A stretch of 64,000 nucleotides of DNA from Leptospiraceae bacterium (GTDB lineage Bacteria > Spirochaetota > Leptospiria > Leptospirales > Leptospiraceae), in NCBI GenBank assembly GCA_024233865.1, contig JACKPA010000007.1, forward strand, positions 62,001 through 126,000. The letters are read 5' to 3'. The position numbers were made by a program, and so were the translations under genes. Under the pieces are notes generated by a model that saw nothing but the letters and a program-made list of their open reading frames with translations, was not told the DNA's origin and did no database searches. Of the stretch, positions 8,595 through 18,132 are shown in pieces. The stretch's first letter is position 1. Each line of letters begins with the position of its first letter.

Positions 8595-9884
8595 TTAATT
8601 CCTTCTTGGTATTTTATTTAGTTTGATTCTATAAAAATACACCATAGAAATAATGGTAAACAAAAAAATTATTCCAGAAAATGAATAACTCGCAAAAATG
8701 ATAAAATTGTACCAGCTGATATTGGCTTGTCCGAAATTTTTATAAAGTAGTACCAAAACACTTCCCATATAACCAAACGAATCCGCAATATAGATCAAAA
8801 ATCCCGAATTTCCATTTAGCTTGAAGGCAGCTATACTTCGGTCGAACAGTATACAGTTAAACGGAACATATCCCATGTACAAACCCATACCAATATAGAT
8901 CATCCAAGCAGTTGGAGATATTATTTGGAATTGCAAAAGAACGGAACTCCCTCCAAGTAAAATTGCTCCCATAAGTATGATCCAGTGTATACTAATGAGA
9001 GCTGTAAAATTACTTTTTATTAGCATTACACTTCCAAGGATAATCAAAACCAGGATTGCTATTGGTATTTCCGTTAAAGTAAATAAAGAAGGAATATCTC
9101 CATAACCAAATGCAAGCCATATGTCAGCCATAAAATTATCTCTTAGTTCTCGGTATATGGCTAAAACAACATAAACTATCGTTAGTATGGTGAGTGGGAA
9201 TGCAAATTGCTTTAACATACTCAACCTGGACTTTTTATCCAATGGAATACGCTTTACTCTCAATTTTTCATCTTTTTCATCGGGAGGCGGAAGGTGATCT
9301 AACAACCAAACAAAAAATACCAAAGGTACTAAAAACAGTGCACCGGTAACAAAAGGCATATTCAATTCGGATACACCCCAATCAGTCATAACGTATTTTC
9401 CTATACTTTTTACAAAACCGGAAGAAACTATAAAACTGACACTAAGTCCGGCAGCCAAAACTTCCGTTAGTCTTCTGCCTTCAAGATAGGCAAAAACGAG
9501 TCCCCAAACCATACCCAAAGGCAGTCCATTCAAAAATAAAAATATGATGTTAAAGGGGATTGGTGTTATGGAAAATAAAAATAAGGAAGCTTCACCAAAT
9601 AGAATTAATACAAGAATTAAAAAGGCACGCCTATTTTTATGTGCTTCGGATACTACCTTTATTCCAATAATTTTAGACAACATATATCCGAATACTTGAA
9701 AGATGATCAAGAGTGTTTTGTAGTCTATTCCGAAAGCTTCCATTCCACTGTAGGTAGCCACACTAAAAGGCTTACGAAAAGCATACATACAGGCATACGT
9801 GCTAAAAGCGGCAATGATAGCATAGATGGAAAAGAAAAAGCGATTTGTATTATTTAGCCAATTGGTAATAAAGGTACTTTTCAA
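8595..9884 (-). CDS. DUF5690/MFS-like multi-spanning membrane transporter
   Basis: The 429-residue protein has about 12 hydrophobic segments in two halves with a charged central loop near residues 195-215 (DEKDEKLRVKR), the layout of a major facilitator transporter. The N-terminal segment YACMYAFRKPFSVATYSG is typical of DUF5690 proteins, related to sugar-phosphate antiporters. The substrate is unknown. I use the TTG start at 9884 because AAGGAG lies 6 bases upstream and no in-frame ATG fits better. It is divergent from nth with about 55 bases between, so both promoters must lie there. It runs into the BLUF gene with a one-base gap. Confidence 0.75.
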   Translation of the reverse strand: MKSTFITNWLNNTNRFFFSIYAIIAAFSTYACMYAFRKPFSVATYSGMEAFGIDYKTLLIIFQVFGYMLSKIIGIKVVSEAHKNRRAFLILVLILFGEASLFLFSITPIPFNIIFLFLNGLPLGMVWGLVFAYLEGRRLTEVLAAGLSVSFIVSSGFVKSIGKYVMTDWGVSELNMPFVTGALFLVPLVFFVWLLDHLPPPDEKDEKLRVKRIPLDKKSRLSMLKQFAFPLTILTIVYVVLAIYRELRDNFMADIWLAFGYGDIPSLFTLTEIPIAILVLIILGSVMLIKSNFTALISIHWIILMGAILLGGSSVLLQFQIISPTAWMIYIGMGLYMGYVPFNCILFDRSIAAFKLNGNSGFLIYIADSFGYMGSVLVLLYKNFGQANISWYNFIIFASYSFSGIIFLFTIISMVYFYRIKLNKIPRRN

Positions 9885-9939
9885 TTTTTACTCCTTTTGT
9901 AAGGGAATAAAAATTCAAATTATAAAGGAAGTGAATTTT

Positions 9940-10575
9940 ATGGATGGAAATCAAGTCGAAGCTATTTTTAAACGGTTTAAAAAACATAATCCGAAACCAA
10001 CAACCGAATTAATCTATAAATCACATTTTGAATTGTTGGTAGCTGTTATGCTTTCGGCTCAAGCAACCGATGTTAGCGTAAACAAAGCTACACAAAAGTT
10101 GTTTCAAGTTGCAGATACTCCCCAAGGTATTCTGAAACTGGGAACAGAAAAGCTAAAATCTTATATACAAACCATAGGTCTCTACAATTCAAAAGCCAAA
10201 CATTTGATGGAAACCTGTAAAATCCTTGTAGAAAAGCATAAAGGAGCTGTTCCTCAAACTCGTGAAGAGTTAGAAGCTCTCCCTGGTGTGGGACGAAAAA
10301 CTGCCAATGTTATTTTAAACACCGCTTTTGGTCAGGCAACCATAGCAGTTGATACCCATATCTTTCGAGTTTCCAATCGAATTGGCATAACTTGTGGGAA
10401 AAATGTGTTAGAAGTGGAAAAGCAGTTATTAGAGAATATTCCTGAAAAATTTAGAACAGATGCTCACCATTGGTTGATACTCCATGGTAGATATGTTTGT
10501 AAAGCAAGAAAACCAGGGTGTATATCATGTATTATTTTTGATTTATGTGAGTATGAATTTAAAATAGAGCAGTAA
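9940..10575 (+). CDS. nth: endonuclease III (DNA glycosylase/AP lyase)
   Basis: The 211-residue protein removes oxidised pyrimidines and cleaves AP sites in base-excision repair. It shows the helix-hairpin-helix LPGVGRKTANV with catalytic Lys120, the catalytic Asp138 in AVDTHIFRVSNR, and a C-terminal [4Fe-4S] ligand set with spacing C-x6-C-x2-C-x5-C. These residue numbers match the Escherichia coli enzyme. The start is ATG 9940, preceded by AAAGGAAG at a suitable distance; an upstream in-frame ATG at 9826 overlaps the divergent transporter gene and adds an unrelated hydrophobic stretch, so I reject it. Confidence 0.96.
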   Translation: MDGNQVEAIFKRFKKHNPKPTTELIYKSHFELLVAVMLSAQATDVSVNKATQKLFQVADTPQGILKLGTEKLKSYIQTIGLYNSKAKHLMETCKILVEKHKGAVPQTREELEALPGVGRKTANVILNTAFGQATIAVDTHIFRVSNRIGITCGKNVLEVEKQLLENIPEKFRTDAHHWLILHGRYVCKARKPGCISCIIFDLCEYEFKIEQ

Positions 10576-10598
10576 TGAGAGTGGAAGAGTTATAATTT

Positions 10599-11453
10599 TC
10601 AAATTACCAAAATCATTAAAATTGGACTTATAAGAAGTGGCAAGTCTACAAAGAGATCATAAAACTCTTCTTTTTGTACAAAACGCTTTATAATGTCTGC
10701 ATAATTCAAAACGCCTAAAATTACAAAATAAATTGATAATCCAATCGAATTGTAAAAATGAATATCCAACAGGCTTAAAGCTAAGCCTAAAAATGGAAAT
10801 CCGATTAAAAGGAAATAATAAATTCTTTCGGGAATCAAAACTGCCGGATTTAGCTTGTGCGTAATTTGATCTCCTTTTCTATCTCGAAAGTCAAACCATA
10901 AAGCGTTAATAAAAAAGATAATAAACCTTTCCAACCACAAAACGGATAAATCGTAAAGGGGGATTTCCAGTTTTGCAAACGCAAAAGGAAAAAAGGAAAC
11001 AACCGAACTCCAAACAAAAGCCAAAAGTATTGGTTTTTGAAATGCCAAAATAATCGTTTTTTTTACAACTATGCTTGCCAAAAAAAAATATAAAACGGTA
11101 ATGCTACCCATCAAAAAAAATAGTATAAATGAATGAAAACTAAGATAGCGGGAAAAATATATCGAAAATACGGCAGAAATGCCCAAGACCGCCATCCCTA
11201 ATGTTTTATGCCGGTTTAAAAAAAGAGTTCGTTTGGGTACATTGATTGTGTCGGTAATTTTGCTCTGTTTGGTTCTATCAAAATTATAGACCAAAAGAAC
11301 GGCAAAAAATAAAAATACGTAATCAAAAAAATCAATAGAAAATTTAAAATACAAACAAATTGTATAAGACCAAGCAACAGCAATTATTCCAGCATGAATA
11401 CTAAAGTAAAAAAAGAGTCCGTATAAAACCTTAAAAAAATTATTTTTAGCCAT
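10599..11453 (-). CDS. UbiA-like polytopic membrane protein
   Basis: The 284-residue protein has about eight hydrophobic segments. Two acidic loop motifs, VYNFDRTKQS near residue 58 and WFDFRDRKGDQ near 190, sit where UbiA prenyltransferases carry their Asp-rich metal/diphosphate motifs, though the first is weak for the classic NDxxDxxxD. UbiA proteins transfer isoprenoid chains to aromatic or other acceptors in the membrane. I infer a divergent UbiA-superfamily member; the acceptor is unknown. It converges with nth (24 bases apart) and diverges from rarA (51 bases). Confidence 0.55.
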   Translation of the reverse strand: MAKNNFFKVLYGLFFYFSIHAGIIAVAWSYTICLYFKFSIDFFDYVFLFFAVLLVYNFDRTKQSKITDTINVPKRTLFLNRHKTLGMAVLGISAVFSIYFSRYLSFHSFILFFLMGSITVLYFFLASIVVKKTIILAFQKPILLAFVWSSVVSFFPFAFAKLEIPLYDLSVLWLERFIIFFINALWFDFRDRKGDQITHKLNPAVLIPERIYYFLLIGFPFLGLALSLLDIHFYNSIGLSIYFVILGVLNYADIIKRFVQKEEFYDLFVDLPLLISPILMILVI

Positions 11454-11504
11454 TTTATAAAATTATATTGATCCTTAAACCAAAATAGCAAGACATAAAT
11501 TTAT

Positions 11505-12782
11505 ATGAATCAAGGTTTGTTTTCACAGCATTTTGAACCACTTGCCTCGCGTCTTAGACCCAAAACATGGCAGGAAGTTATTGGACAAGAAAAGGTTAAG
11601 AAGATTTTACAATCTCTAACAAAACCGGTTTCTATCCTTTTATATGGTCCCCCAGGAACGGGTAAAACAACCATTTCCAAGCTACTAAGTCAATCTTGGA
11701 ATTTACCACTGAAGTCATTAAACGCAGTATCTTCCGGGGTAAAGGATATTAAAGAAATTATAGAAGAATCACAAAAACGTGGAAGTAGTTTTGTCCTTTT
11801 TTTGGATGAAATTCATCGCTTTTCATCTTCTCAGCAGGATAGTTTGTTAGAAGCAGTGGAAACTGGGAAAATCATATTGATAGGGGCTACTACTGAAAAT
11901 CCTGCATTCAGAATCAATCGCCCTTTGATTTCTCGCACCAAAATTTACAAATTAGACATTTTAAATGAAAATGAACTGTCTGCCATTTTGGAACATGCCC
12001 TTTCTACGGAAATCAAACTCACGATAGAACCCAAAGGTAAGCAGCTGCTCATTAACTCTTCCGGCGGAGATGCAAGAAAAATCCTTAGCACATTAGAATC
12101 ATTGCAAATTTTGAATAAAAATTCGGACGTTATTGATCACCAAACCATTGAAACACTTTTGGAATCCCAAATAATAAGTTACGATAAAAATAAAGAAAGT
12201 CATTATGATTTTATATCTGCTTTTATAAAATCCATAAGAGGTAGTGATCCTGATGCAGCACTATTTTATCTTGCCTGTATGCTAGAAGGTGGGGAAGACC
12301 CATTGTTTATCGTAAGAAGGCTTGTTATCTTGGCAAGCGAAGATATTGGAAACGCTTCTGTCCAAGCTTTGAACGCAAGCATATCAGCCTTACATACATT
12401 AGAAAAAATCGGCATGCCAGAGGGAAGAATAGTACTTGCGCAAATTACAACCTATCTTGCTTCTTGCCCAAAGTCCAATGCTTCTTATCTTGCGTTGGAG
12501 AAAGCAACTCAATTTGTAAAAGAATATGGAATCAACATCAGGATTCCTTCTCATATAAAAAATGCCCCAACTTTTTTGCACAAAAAAGAAGGCTCTGGAA
12601 AGGGTTACAACTACCCTCACGACTTTCCAGATTCTTTTGTAGAGGAAAACTATTTCCCTTTGGATTTAGCTTCTTCTCCCCCACAATTTTACTTCCCTAC
12701 CAACTTAGGTACGGAGAAAGTTTTAAAAGAAAGGTTAGAAAACCTATGGAAAAAAACGGGTAAGAAGAAGTACGATTATTGA
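11505..12782 (+). CDS. rarA: replication-associated recombination protein A, AAA+ ATPase
   Basis: The 425-residue AAA+ protein matches RarA/MgsA, which acts at stalled replication forks. It has Walker A (YGPPGTGKTT, near residue 47), Walker B with the family's FLDEIHRF, sensor 1 (GATTENP), an arginine-finger region (ISRTKIY), and the C-terminal tetramerisation/MgsA domain (SIRGSDPDAALFYLACML, then EDIGNA). The C-terminus KGYNYPHD is also characteristic. Length is normal for the family. Its last 7 bases overlap the convergent SH3 gene. Confidence 0.95.
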   Translation: MNQGLFSQHFEPLASRLRPKTWQEVIGQEKVKKILQSLTKPVSILLYGPPGTGKTTISKLLSQSWNLPLKSLNAVSSGVKDIKEIIEESQKRGSSFVLFLDEIHRFSSSQQDSLLEAVETGKIILIGATTENPAFRINRPLISRTKIYKLDILNENELSAILEHALSTEIKLTIEPKGKQLLINSSGGDARKILSTLESLQILNKNSDVIDHQTIETLLESQIISYDKNKESHYDFISAFIKSIRGSDPDAALFYLACMLEGGEDPLFIVRRLVILASEDIGNASVQALNASISALHTLEKIGMPEGRIVLAQITTYLASCPKSNASYLALEKATQFVKEYGINIRIPSHIKNAPTFLHKKEGSGKGYNYPHDFPDSFVEENYFPLDLASSPPQFYFPTNLGTEKVLKERLENLWKKTGKKKYDY

Positions 12783-13453
12783 AAGATTTCTTCTTCATTA
12801 AGGTTTTCATAATTATCAATAGGTTGATTCGGATAACTTTCCATATCATAGTATTGATCATCAACATTCGGGTCATAATCATACAAGCTTGGATCGTAAG
12901 TCTGCTTTTCGTCTTCTAATGTATCTTTTGTTGTATCAAACCCTTCAATTCTAAATTTTTCCAGATATCCTCCAAAAACCCAACCTATGAACTTTCTATA
13001 TCTAACCTTTATCCACCTAGATTTTATTTTTCGGTATACACCTTCCGGTCCGTTTTCTGATAAAATCAACACGGTTTTTCCATAAGGTATTGTCAAAATA
13101 ATTCGGCTTCTTAAGTGTGGTGCCTTTCGCAATCTAAGACCTGAACGAGCGATTACCCTTGTAGAATTAAAGGTAGAGCTAGAAATTGAGTTAGATAATT
13201 GTATATCGGTAACTCGAACCCACCCTTCTGCAACTTTTCCCGTTTTATTGTTTTTAAAGGTAAAAGAAATGTAATTATCAAATTCTGACGAAGTTAGTGT
13301 TATCAAGTCGCCTCTTACCAAGTAAGACCTTGATTTTTCTAAGGGATCAGGGGAGCGGTATATATATGCCCTATTTTTAATCACTACAGCTTCAGAGGCA
13401 TATAATGAAAAAGTGCAAAATAATATAAAAACCTTCAAAAATGTTTTAGTCAC
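12776..13453 (-). CDS. exported SH3-domain protein
   Basis: The 225-residue protein begins with a signal peptide (MTKTFLKVFILFCTFSLYAS, cleavage near residue 20). Two bacterial SH3 modules follow: about 22-90 (AYIYRSPDP...GWVRV) and about 95-165 (GLRLRKAPHLRSRIILTIPYG...KFIGWVFGGYL). The C-terminus (about 175-225) is acidic and rich in Asp, Tyr and Asn. SH3b domains generally bind cell wall or other envelope ligands. No enzymatic domain is visible. The gene follows the HD-like gene on the same strand with a gap of about 95 bases. Confidence 0.75.
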   Translation of the reverse strand: MTKTFLKVFILFCTFSLYASEAVVIKNRAYIYRSPDPLEKSRSYLVRGDLITLTSSEFDNYISFTFKNNKTGKVAEGWVRVTDIQLSNSISSSTFNSTRVIARSGLRLRKAPHLRSRIILTIPYGKTVLILSENGPEGVYRKIKSRWIKVRYRKFIGWVFGGYLEKFRIEGFDTTKDTLEDEKQTYDPSLYDYDPNVDDQYYDMESYPNQPIDNYENLNEEEIFQ

Positions 13454-13549
13454 ACTGGGCTCCTTCCATGGTAAACTCCTATATTTATTTTTTGTTGACT
13501 CAAAAAAAAAGCAAGGAAATTTTCTTTCACAAACTTTAATTCTTTAAAA

Positions 13550-14884
13550 TTAATTGGTAGAATGAATGATTTTATTTAGCTCTTCTTCTAACTTGCATTT
13601 GGGATAGGTACCTGGTTCAAGAGATGTACCAATATATCCCAAAGCTTCCTGAGCTGCTATAACTTTTATATCCCATCCTGATACATAAAGAGGGCAGCCA
13701 AAAACTCTATCCTTGCATAAGACCTGAGTTGCTTTAGGTTTGGGGTAAGCCCAAGCGGAAGGTGGATATTTACACTTATTTTCCACTGCTGCAATCTGTC
13801 TTATCTTTTTCAAAACAGTATCATATTCTTTAAATCTTGATATTAAAGGATTGGCAATATCCTTCTGAAAAAAACCCCTTTCCACATTATAAGTAAACAT
13901 AACCAACAATTTTTCGGACATGTTTTCATTATCAACCATTGTTTTTCTTGTTTCGTTAATGAATCTGGCAATTTTCAAAACTTCTGTGAGTATTTGAACA
14001 ACCTCTTTAACCTCCATATCATTTTCATCCTCACGAGTTTCGGTTTTGACTGCCTTGGTAGATGTTTTTTTATCTCCATTTTCCTCGGATTTTGCTTTTG
14101 TTTCTGCATCTTTGTTGTCTTTGACTATATCAAAAAACGAGTTATTTTCCAGAAAATTCACATCAATTTCAACAGGATTTTTCTCTTTCGAATACATACC
14201 ACGAATAGGATGATCTTTAATGGCTGTTACGATTTGAAAAGGTAATTTAAGACCTAAAGCCAATTCAGAGCTAAATTTTGCAACTCTCATCAATTGAACT
14301 TCATCTGCTATAGGAAAATTCCAATAGTTAGTTTCAGATAAAACAACATCAGCAAACAAACCTGTCAAAAAAGCATACCTGTGAATTAATTTATAAGGAT
14401 ATGACCTTTGAATCACAATACCCAAACAAAGTAAGCCTAAATTTACGATATGATCGAAAAACTCCCTTTTTTCAATCATAAGTTTATAAAAAATTAAAAT
14501 CAAATTCCTATTAATAAAAGAATAATTGATTAGTCCCCTATAATCTTTAATACTAGACTTGTTATGGGCGAATATATGATTAATGATTTGTTGCCTGTTT
14601 TTTTCAATTGTAGGAACTATTTCACGAGTTATAATTCTTCTAATGCTAGAGGCTAACTCTGGTGTCATTAAAATCTTAAAAACGGGTTCATATTGACCAT
14701 GGAGAGAATCCAATTTTCGAAGAGTACTCTCCTTAATCATAATATTTTCTTTAATTAAAACATTCCCGCTATTGTCTTTTAATGGCTCTGACAGTTGAAC
14801 GGACCCCATTAGGTTGTTATCAAATATAAAACGAGATAATTCTTGAACGTGATTAAATTCTAAATTTCCAGATACAATTTTCAT
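13550..14884 (-). CDS. conserved protein with an HD-like helical core
   Basis: I do not recognise a named family for this 444-residue soluble protein. The N-terminal 70 residues (SEPLKDNSGNVLIKENIMI) resemble the small domain preceding HD-GYP phosphodiesterases. The middle (about 150-230) has an HD-like pattern (HRYAFLTGLFADVV ... AIKDHP), but no intact His-Asp metal pair is visible, so catalytic activity is doubtful. A charged low-complexity insert lies near 245-290. The C-terminal 60 residues hold several cysteines (CKYPPSAWAYPKP, CKDRVFGCPLYVSGWD) that could bind a metal. No clear Shine-Dalgarno sequence precedes the ATG. Confidence 0.6.
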   Translation of the reverse strand: MKIVSGNLEFNHVQELSRFIFDNNLMGSVQLSEPLKDNSGNVLIKENIMIKESTLRKLDSLHGQYEPVFKILMTPELASSIRRIITREIVPTIEKNRQQIINHIFAHNKSSIKDYRGLINYSFINRNLILIFYKLMIEKREFFDHIVNLGLLCLGIVIQRSYPYKLIHRYAFLTGLFADVVLSETNYWNFPIADEVQLMRVAKFSSELALGLKLPFQIVTAIKDHPIRGMYSKEKNPVEIDVNFLENNSFFDIVKDNKDAETKAKSEENGDKKTSTKAVKTETREDENDMEVKEVVQILTEVLKIARFINETRKTMVDNENMSEKLLVMFTYNVERGFFQKDIANPLISRFKEYDTVLKKIRQIAAVENKCKYPPSAWAYPKPKATQVLCKDRVFGCPLYVSGWDIKVIAAQEALGYIGTSLEPGTYPKCKLEEELNKIIHSTN

Positions 14885-14977
14885 ATACTTATTAATAATA
14901 AGTTAGCTTTTGAAATTAATTCAATTAAAAAATTAATAACCGATTTTTTTTTTACTATTCTCTGCATATCTAAATGG

Positions 14978-15556
14978 CTAAAATTGTTCCAACTTATCAT
15001 TTTTCAAAATAGAAACATAGTCTTCCAATTTTACCAATTGTCTTGGTTCGCTATTGCTAGTTTTGGGAGTCCCGATGTTAATCCAACCAAACATCTTTTC
15101 GTTATTCTTGAGGTTGAATAATTTATTTAACTCATTCCCTTCCATACCAAAACTCTTCCAGATGGCTCCATATCCTAAAGAATGAGTAGCTAGGGCAATC
15201 GCATAACCCGTGCAAGCTACAGTAGCTTCTTGCTCCCAGTAAGGAATTTTTGACTCTTGCAAAGAAGAAATGATAACAATTTGCATAGGTGCAGCATAAG
15301 CCTTTTGGCTGACTTTTTTTAGCTCTTGCTCATTCATATGGGGTCGTTTGGATTTAGCTACGCTCACAAGTGCTTCCGCAAAACTATCTCGATTTTCACC
15401 GGAAACGATCACAAAACGATATGGTTTGAGTTGGTTATGATCCGGAACAGTTGTGGCTGCTTGCAAAATGAGTTCCAAGTCATTTTTATTGGGAACCGGT
15501 TCTGTTAGTGCTGAAATACTTTTTCTACTGAATATTAGTTCTATACCTTGGTTCAT
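14978..15556 (-). CDS. nitroreductase-family FMN oxidoreductase (YdjA-like)
   Basis: The product of about 192 residues is a flavin-dependent NAD(P)H oxidoreductase. The N-terminal FSRKSISAL is the family's FMN-binding RxS motif, followed by ATTVPDHNQLKPYRFVIV, as in the compact YdjA subgroup, and SLGYGAIWKS near the C-terminus. The substrate is unknown. I start at ATG 15556 (MNQGIEL), which has AAGGAG 7 bases upstream; a longer frame to 15622 adds unrelated residues. About 180 bases separate it from the upstream ABC gene, filled by paired palindromes. Confidence 0.85.
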   Translation of the reverse strand: MNQGIELIFSRKSISALTEPVPNKNDLELILQAATTVPDHNQLKPYRFVIVSGENRDSFAEALVSVAKSKRPHMNEQELKKVSQKAYAAPMQIVIISSLQESKIPYWEQEATVACTGYAIALATHSLGYGAIWKSFGMEGNELNKLFNLKNNEKMFGWINIGTPKTSNSEPRQLVKLEDYVSILKNDKLEQF

Positions 15557-15616
15557 TGTATACTCCTTGTAACAGTTTAAATTGACGTGAGATAAGGAAA
15601 ATTGCAATTTTTTAAA

Positions 15617-15682
15617 GGGCAATCACGGGGGAATTGCCCCTACGAAAGACAAATTGTAGGGGTAAACCCCTGTGTTTACCCC
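15617..15682. repeat. pair of GTAGGGG-type palindromes
   Basis: Two inverted repeats lie 19 bases apart between the nitroreductase and ABC genes. The first (15617-15639) has arms GGGCAAT/ATTGCCC; the second (15659-15682) has arms GGGGTAAAC/GTTTACCCC. Each carries a CCCTAC or GTAGGGG end and the two face each other. A related element lies at 62650-62679. They could act as RNA hairpins or terminators, but no T-run follows. Confidence 0.7.
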
Positions 15683-15733
15683 TTAATTAAATAAAAGCAC
15701 CTTAAGCGAAACTCACATTAAATTTTGTAAAAG

Positions 15734-16660
15734 TTATAACTTACTCATAAATATTTGTTCAAGGGTAACTTCTTGCTTTTTCAAAGCCTCTAAGTGTAAA
15801 CCTTCTAGGGGAAGAGAAGATACAATTTTATCTTTGAAACTATTTTCGTCTCCAACCTTAACGGTAAAAGTATACCCATGGAGATCTTCTTCAAAAAATT
15901 TAATCTCAGCATCAGTTGAATAGTTTTTTAAATAACTTTCGATAGTTTCTTTATCTTTCCCGCTAATGGTGATTTCCAACAGTGAGAGCTTTTTCATTTC
16001 GGTTTTTAGCTCTTTTAAGTTATTTTCATAACAAAGTTTCCCTTGGTGTAAAAATAAAAATCTGTCACAAGTTCTGGAAATTTCCGACAGAATATGACTT
16101 GAAATCAAGAGAGTATGGCTTCCACTGAGGCTTTTTATCAAATTTCTCATTTCGATAATTTGTTTTGGATCCAAACCGGAAATCGGTTCATCCATAATAA
16201 TAACGGAAGGATTGCCTAACAAAGCCTGGGCGATTCCAACTCTCTTTCGATAACCCAAAGATAAATGAGATACGATTGTGTTTTGTTCATCCATAAGGTT
16301 TGTTTTTTCACAAACTCTTCCAATTTCTTCTTGTATGCTTCCTAAGTTTATTCCTTTGATTCTGGAAACAAATTCAAGATAGTCGTATACACTTAAATCT
16401 TCATAAAGAGGTGGATTTTCCGGCAGATAGCCAACCTTTTGTTTTGCTTGGATTGGATTTTGAAAAATATTGATTCCATCAATAAAACTAAAACCTTCCG
16501 ATGGTACCAAATAACCACTCAAAATCCGAATTGTAGTCGTTTTCCCGGAACCGTTCAAGCCGAGAAGACCTACAATTTCACCTTTTTTTAGCTCAAAACT
16601 CAAGTTTTGAATGGCTAACTTTTTCCCGTAGTATTTTGTAAGATTGGTTACTTGTATCAT
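15734..16660 (-). CDS. ABC transporter ATP-binding protein (GldA-like)
   Basis: The 308-residue protein is an ABC ATPase: Walker A GLNGSGKTT (near 37), Q-loop region VGYLPENPPLYEDL, signature LSLGYRKR, Walker B VIIMDEP, and the H-loop SSH. A C-terminal extension of about 90 residues follows the nucleotide-binding domain, as in exporter ATPases paired with ABC-2 permeases (GldA/CcmA type). No permease gene is adjacent in this window, so its partner must be elsewhere. The upstream DCC gene on the same strand ends about 93 bases before its start. Confidence 0.9.
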   Translation of the reverse strand: MIQVTNLTKYYGKKLAIQNLSFELKKGEIVGLLGLNGSGKTTTIRILSGYLVPSEGFSFIDGINIFQNPIQAKQKVGYLPENPPLYEDLSVYDYLEFVSRIKGINLGSIQEEIGRVCEKTNLMDEQNTIVSHLSLGYRKRVGIAQALLGNPSVIIMDEPISGLDPKQIIEMRNLIKSLSGSHTLLISSHILSEISRTCDRFLFLHQGKLCYENNLKELKTEMKKLSLLEITISGKDKETIESYLKNYSTDAEIKFFEEDLHGYTFTVKVGDENSFKDKIVSSLPLEGLHLEALKKQEVTLEQIFMSKL

Positions 16661-16753
16661 AATTTATAAATTAATTCTAGCATATTAAGTAAGATGTCAA
16701 TGCAAAAAAGTGGTTTTAGTAAATATTTCTTTTGGTAAAAATACAATGCACTT

Positions 16754-17140
16754 TCAAAGAAACCTATCTTGAATGTTTTTCTCCGGCATTCTACATGACT
16801 CTCGCTTCCCAAACCATTTATAACGATTTTTTGCGATATAGGAATACACAAAATCTCTGATGACAGCTGGCACTAGAATACAAACATAAAAGCACTTCCA
16901 AAATCCGGATAGATGTCTGGCTACAAGCAAAGCAGCCGTAGACTTTATAAAATAGTTTTCACCATCAATCAAAACAAACGAATCACAACTTTCAACAGGC
17001 AGGTTATGCTTTTTTAGAAATTCTTCTCCAAACGTTGATTGCAAGGAAGCAAAACGAAACTTCTTACTAGGGTCATGATCAATAATAAAGTTTACTGTTC
17101 CGCTGCATAGATTACACACTCCGTCAAATAATATTATCAT
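16754..17140 (-). CDS. DCC-family (DUF393) thiol-disulfide oxidoreductase-like protein
   Basis: The 128-residue protein begins MIILFDGVCNLCSGTV, the DxxCxxC signature of DUF393, continues with FRFASLQS, and has the family's C-terminal RYKWFGKRESCRMP. The function is poorly defined; a redox role is assumed from the CxxC. I take ATG 17140 as start because the family begins with this segment; the longer frame to 17197 overlaps the end of hldD. It lies 10 bases after the hldD stop on the same strand, so it is probably in the same transcript. Confidence 0.85.
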   Translation of the reverse strand: MIILFDGVCNLCSGTVNFIIDHDPSKKFRFASLQSTFGEEFLKKHNLPVESCDSFVLIDGENYFIKSTAALLVARHLSGFWKCFYVCILVPAVIRDFVYSYIAKNRYKWFGKRESCRMPEKNIQDRFL

Positions 17141-17150
17141 GTAAATGACT

Positions 17151-18116
17151 TTAGGTTTTGTTTTGATCCAACATTCTAACGTAGTCCGCAATGGCATCTT
17201 GTAAAGTTGTAAACGAAAACGAATATCCTATGGAGTTTAGTTTGTCCATTTCGGCTTTTGTGTAGTATTGGTATTTTTCTTTTAAATGCTCTGGCATATC
17301 TATGTATTCTACGCTAAAGGGAAGTTTCATAGCATCAAACAATGCTTTGGCAAGGTCATTCCATGTTTCAGCAACTCCTCTGCCTATGTTATAGATTCCA
17401 TTGTGATTTTCCAGTAGTAAATAGATGGTGATTTTTGCTGCGTCTTTTACGTATAAAAAGTCTCTTTTTTGCTCTCCGTCTTTGTATTCTTGTTTGTACG
17501 ATTTGAATAGATTCAATTTCCCATACTGTTTTATCTGTTCATAGCCTTTTAAAACAACACTTCTCATGTCTCCTTTGTGTGCTTCCCCATAGCCAAACAC
17601 ATTAAAATATTTTAAGCTGGTAATTTGTTTGAGAATACCGGTTCTATTTGCATAGAGGTCAAACAATTGCTTTGAATATCCGTACATATTCAAAGGGCGA
17701 AGTTCTTCAATATCCTTTTTGTCATCGTAACCGTTTTCACCAATTCCATAGGTCGCAGCACTCGAAGCACATAAAAACCTTTTTTTATGCTCTATACACT
17801 TCAAAGACAATACTTTTGTGTACTCATAGTTGTTGGCAATCAAATAGGTTGCGTCTTTTTCAGTTGTACTCGAACATGCTCCTAAGTGAATGCAATACTC
17901 GATGTCTTTTATAATCTCATCTTTTTTAATACGGGCAAGAAAATCATCTTTTTCCAGATAGTCAACGAAAGATAAGCCTGTTAAGTTTTTCCATTTTTCA
18001 CTGTTTCCAAGATGATCCACAATCAGAATTCTGTTTTCACCGTTTTGGTTTAATTCTTTTACAACGTTGGAACCAATCAAACCGGCTCCACCTGTTACAA
18101 TGTATTTGAACGACAT
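17151..18116 (-). CDS. hldD: ADP-L-glycero-D-manno-heptose 6-epimerase
   Basis: The 321-residue short-chain dehydrogenase makes ADP-L-glycero-D-manno-heptose, the inner-core LPS heptose donor. It has the NAD(P)-binding GGAGLIGSN at the N-terminus, the central ASSAATYG, the catalytic YxxxK in YGYSKQLFD, and KYFNVFGYGE, all typical of HldD rather than other sugar epimerases. Length is normal. It is separated from hldA and hldC (20.8-22.3 kb) by a toxin-antitoxin module, a diguanylate cyclase and a protease gene. Confidence 0.93.
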   Translation of the reverse strand: MSFKYIVTGGAGLIGSNVVKELNQNGENRILIVDHLGNSEKWKNLTGLSFVDYLEKDDFLARIKKDEIIKDIEYCIHLGACSSTTEKDATYLIANNYEYTKVLSLKCIEHKKRFLCASSAATYGIGENGYDDKKDIEELRPLNMYGYSKQLFDLYANRTGILKQITSLKYFNVFGYGEAHKGDMRSVVLKGYEQIKQYGKLNLFKSYKQEYKDGEQKRDFLYVKDAAKITIYLLLENHNGIYNIGRGVAETWNDLAKALFDAMKLPFSVEYIDMPEHLKEKYQYYTKAEMDKLNSIGYSFSFTTLQDAIADYVRMLDQNKT

Positions 18117-18132
18117 ATTTATTCCCTTTTAT

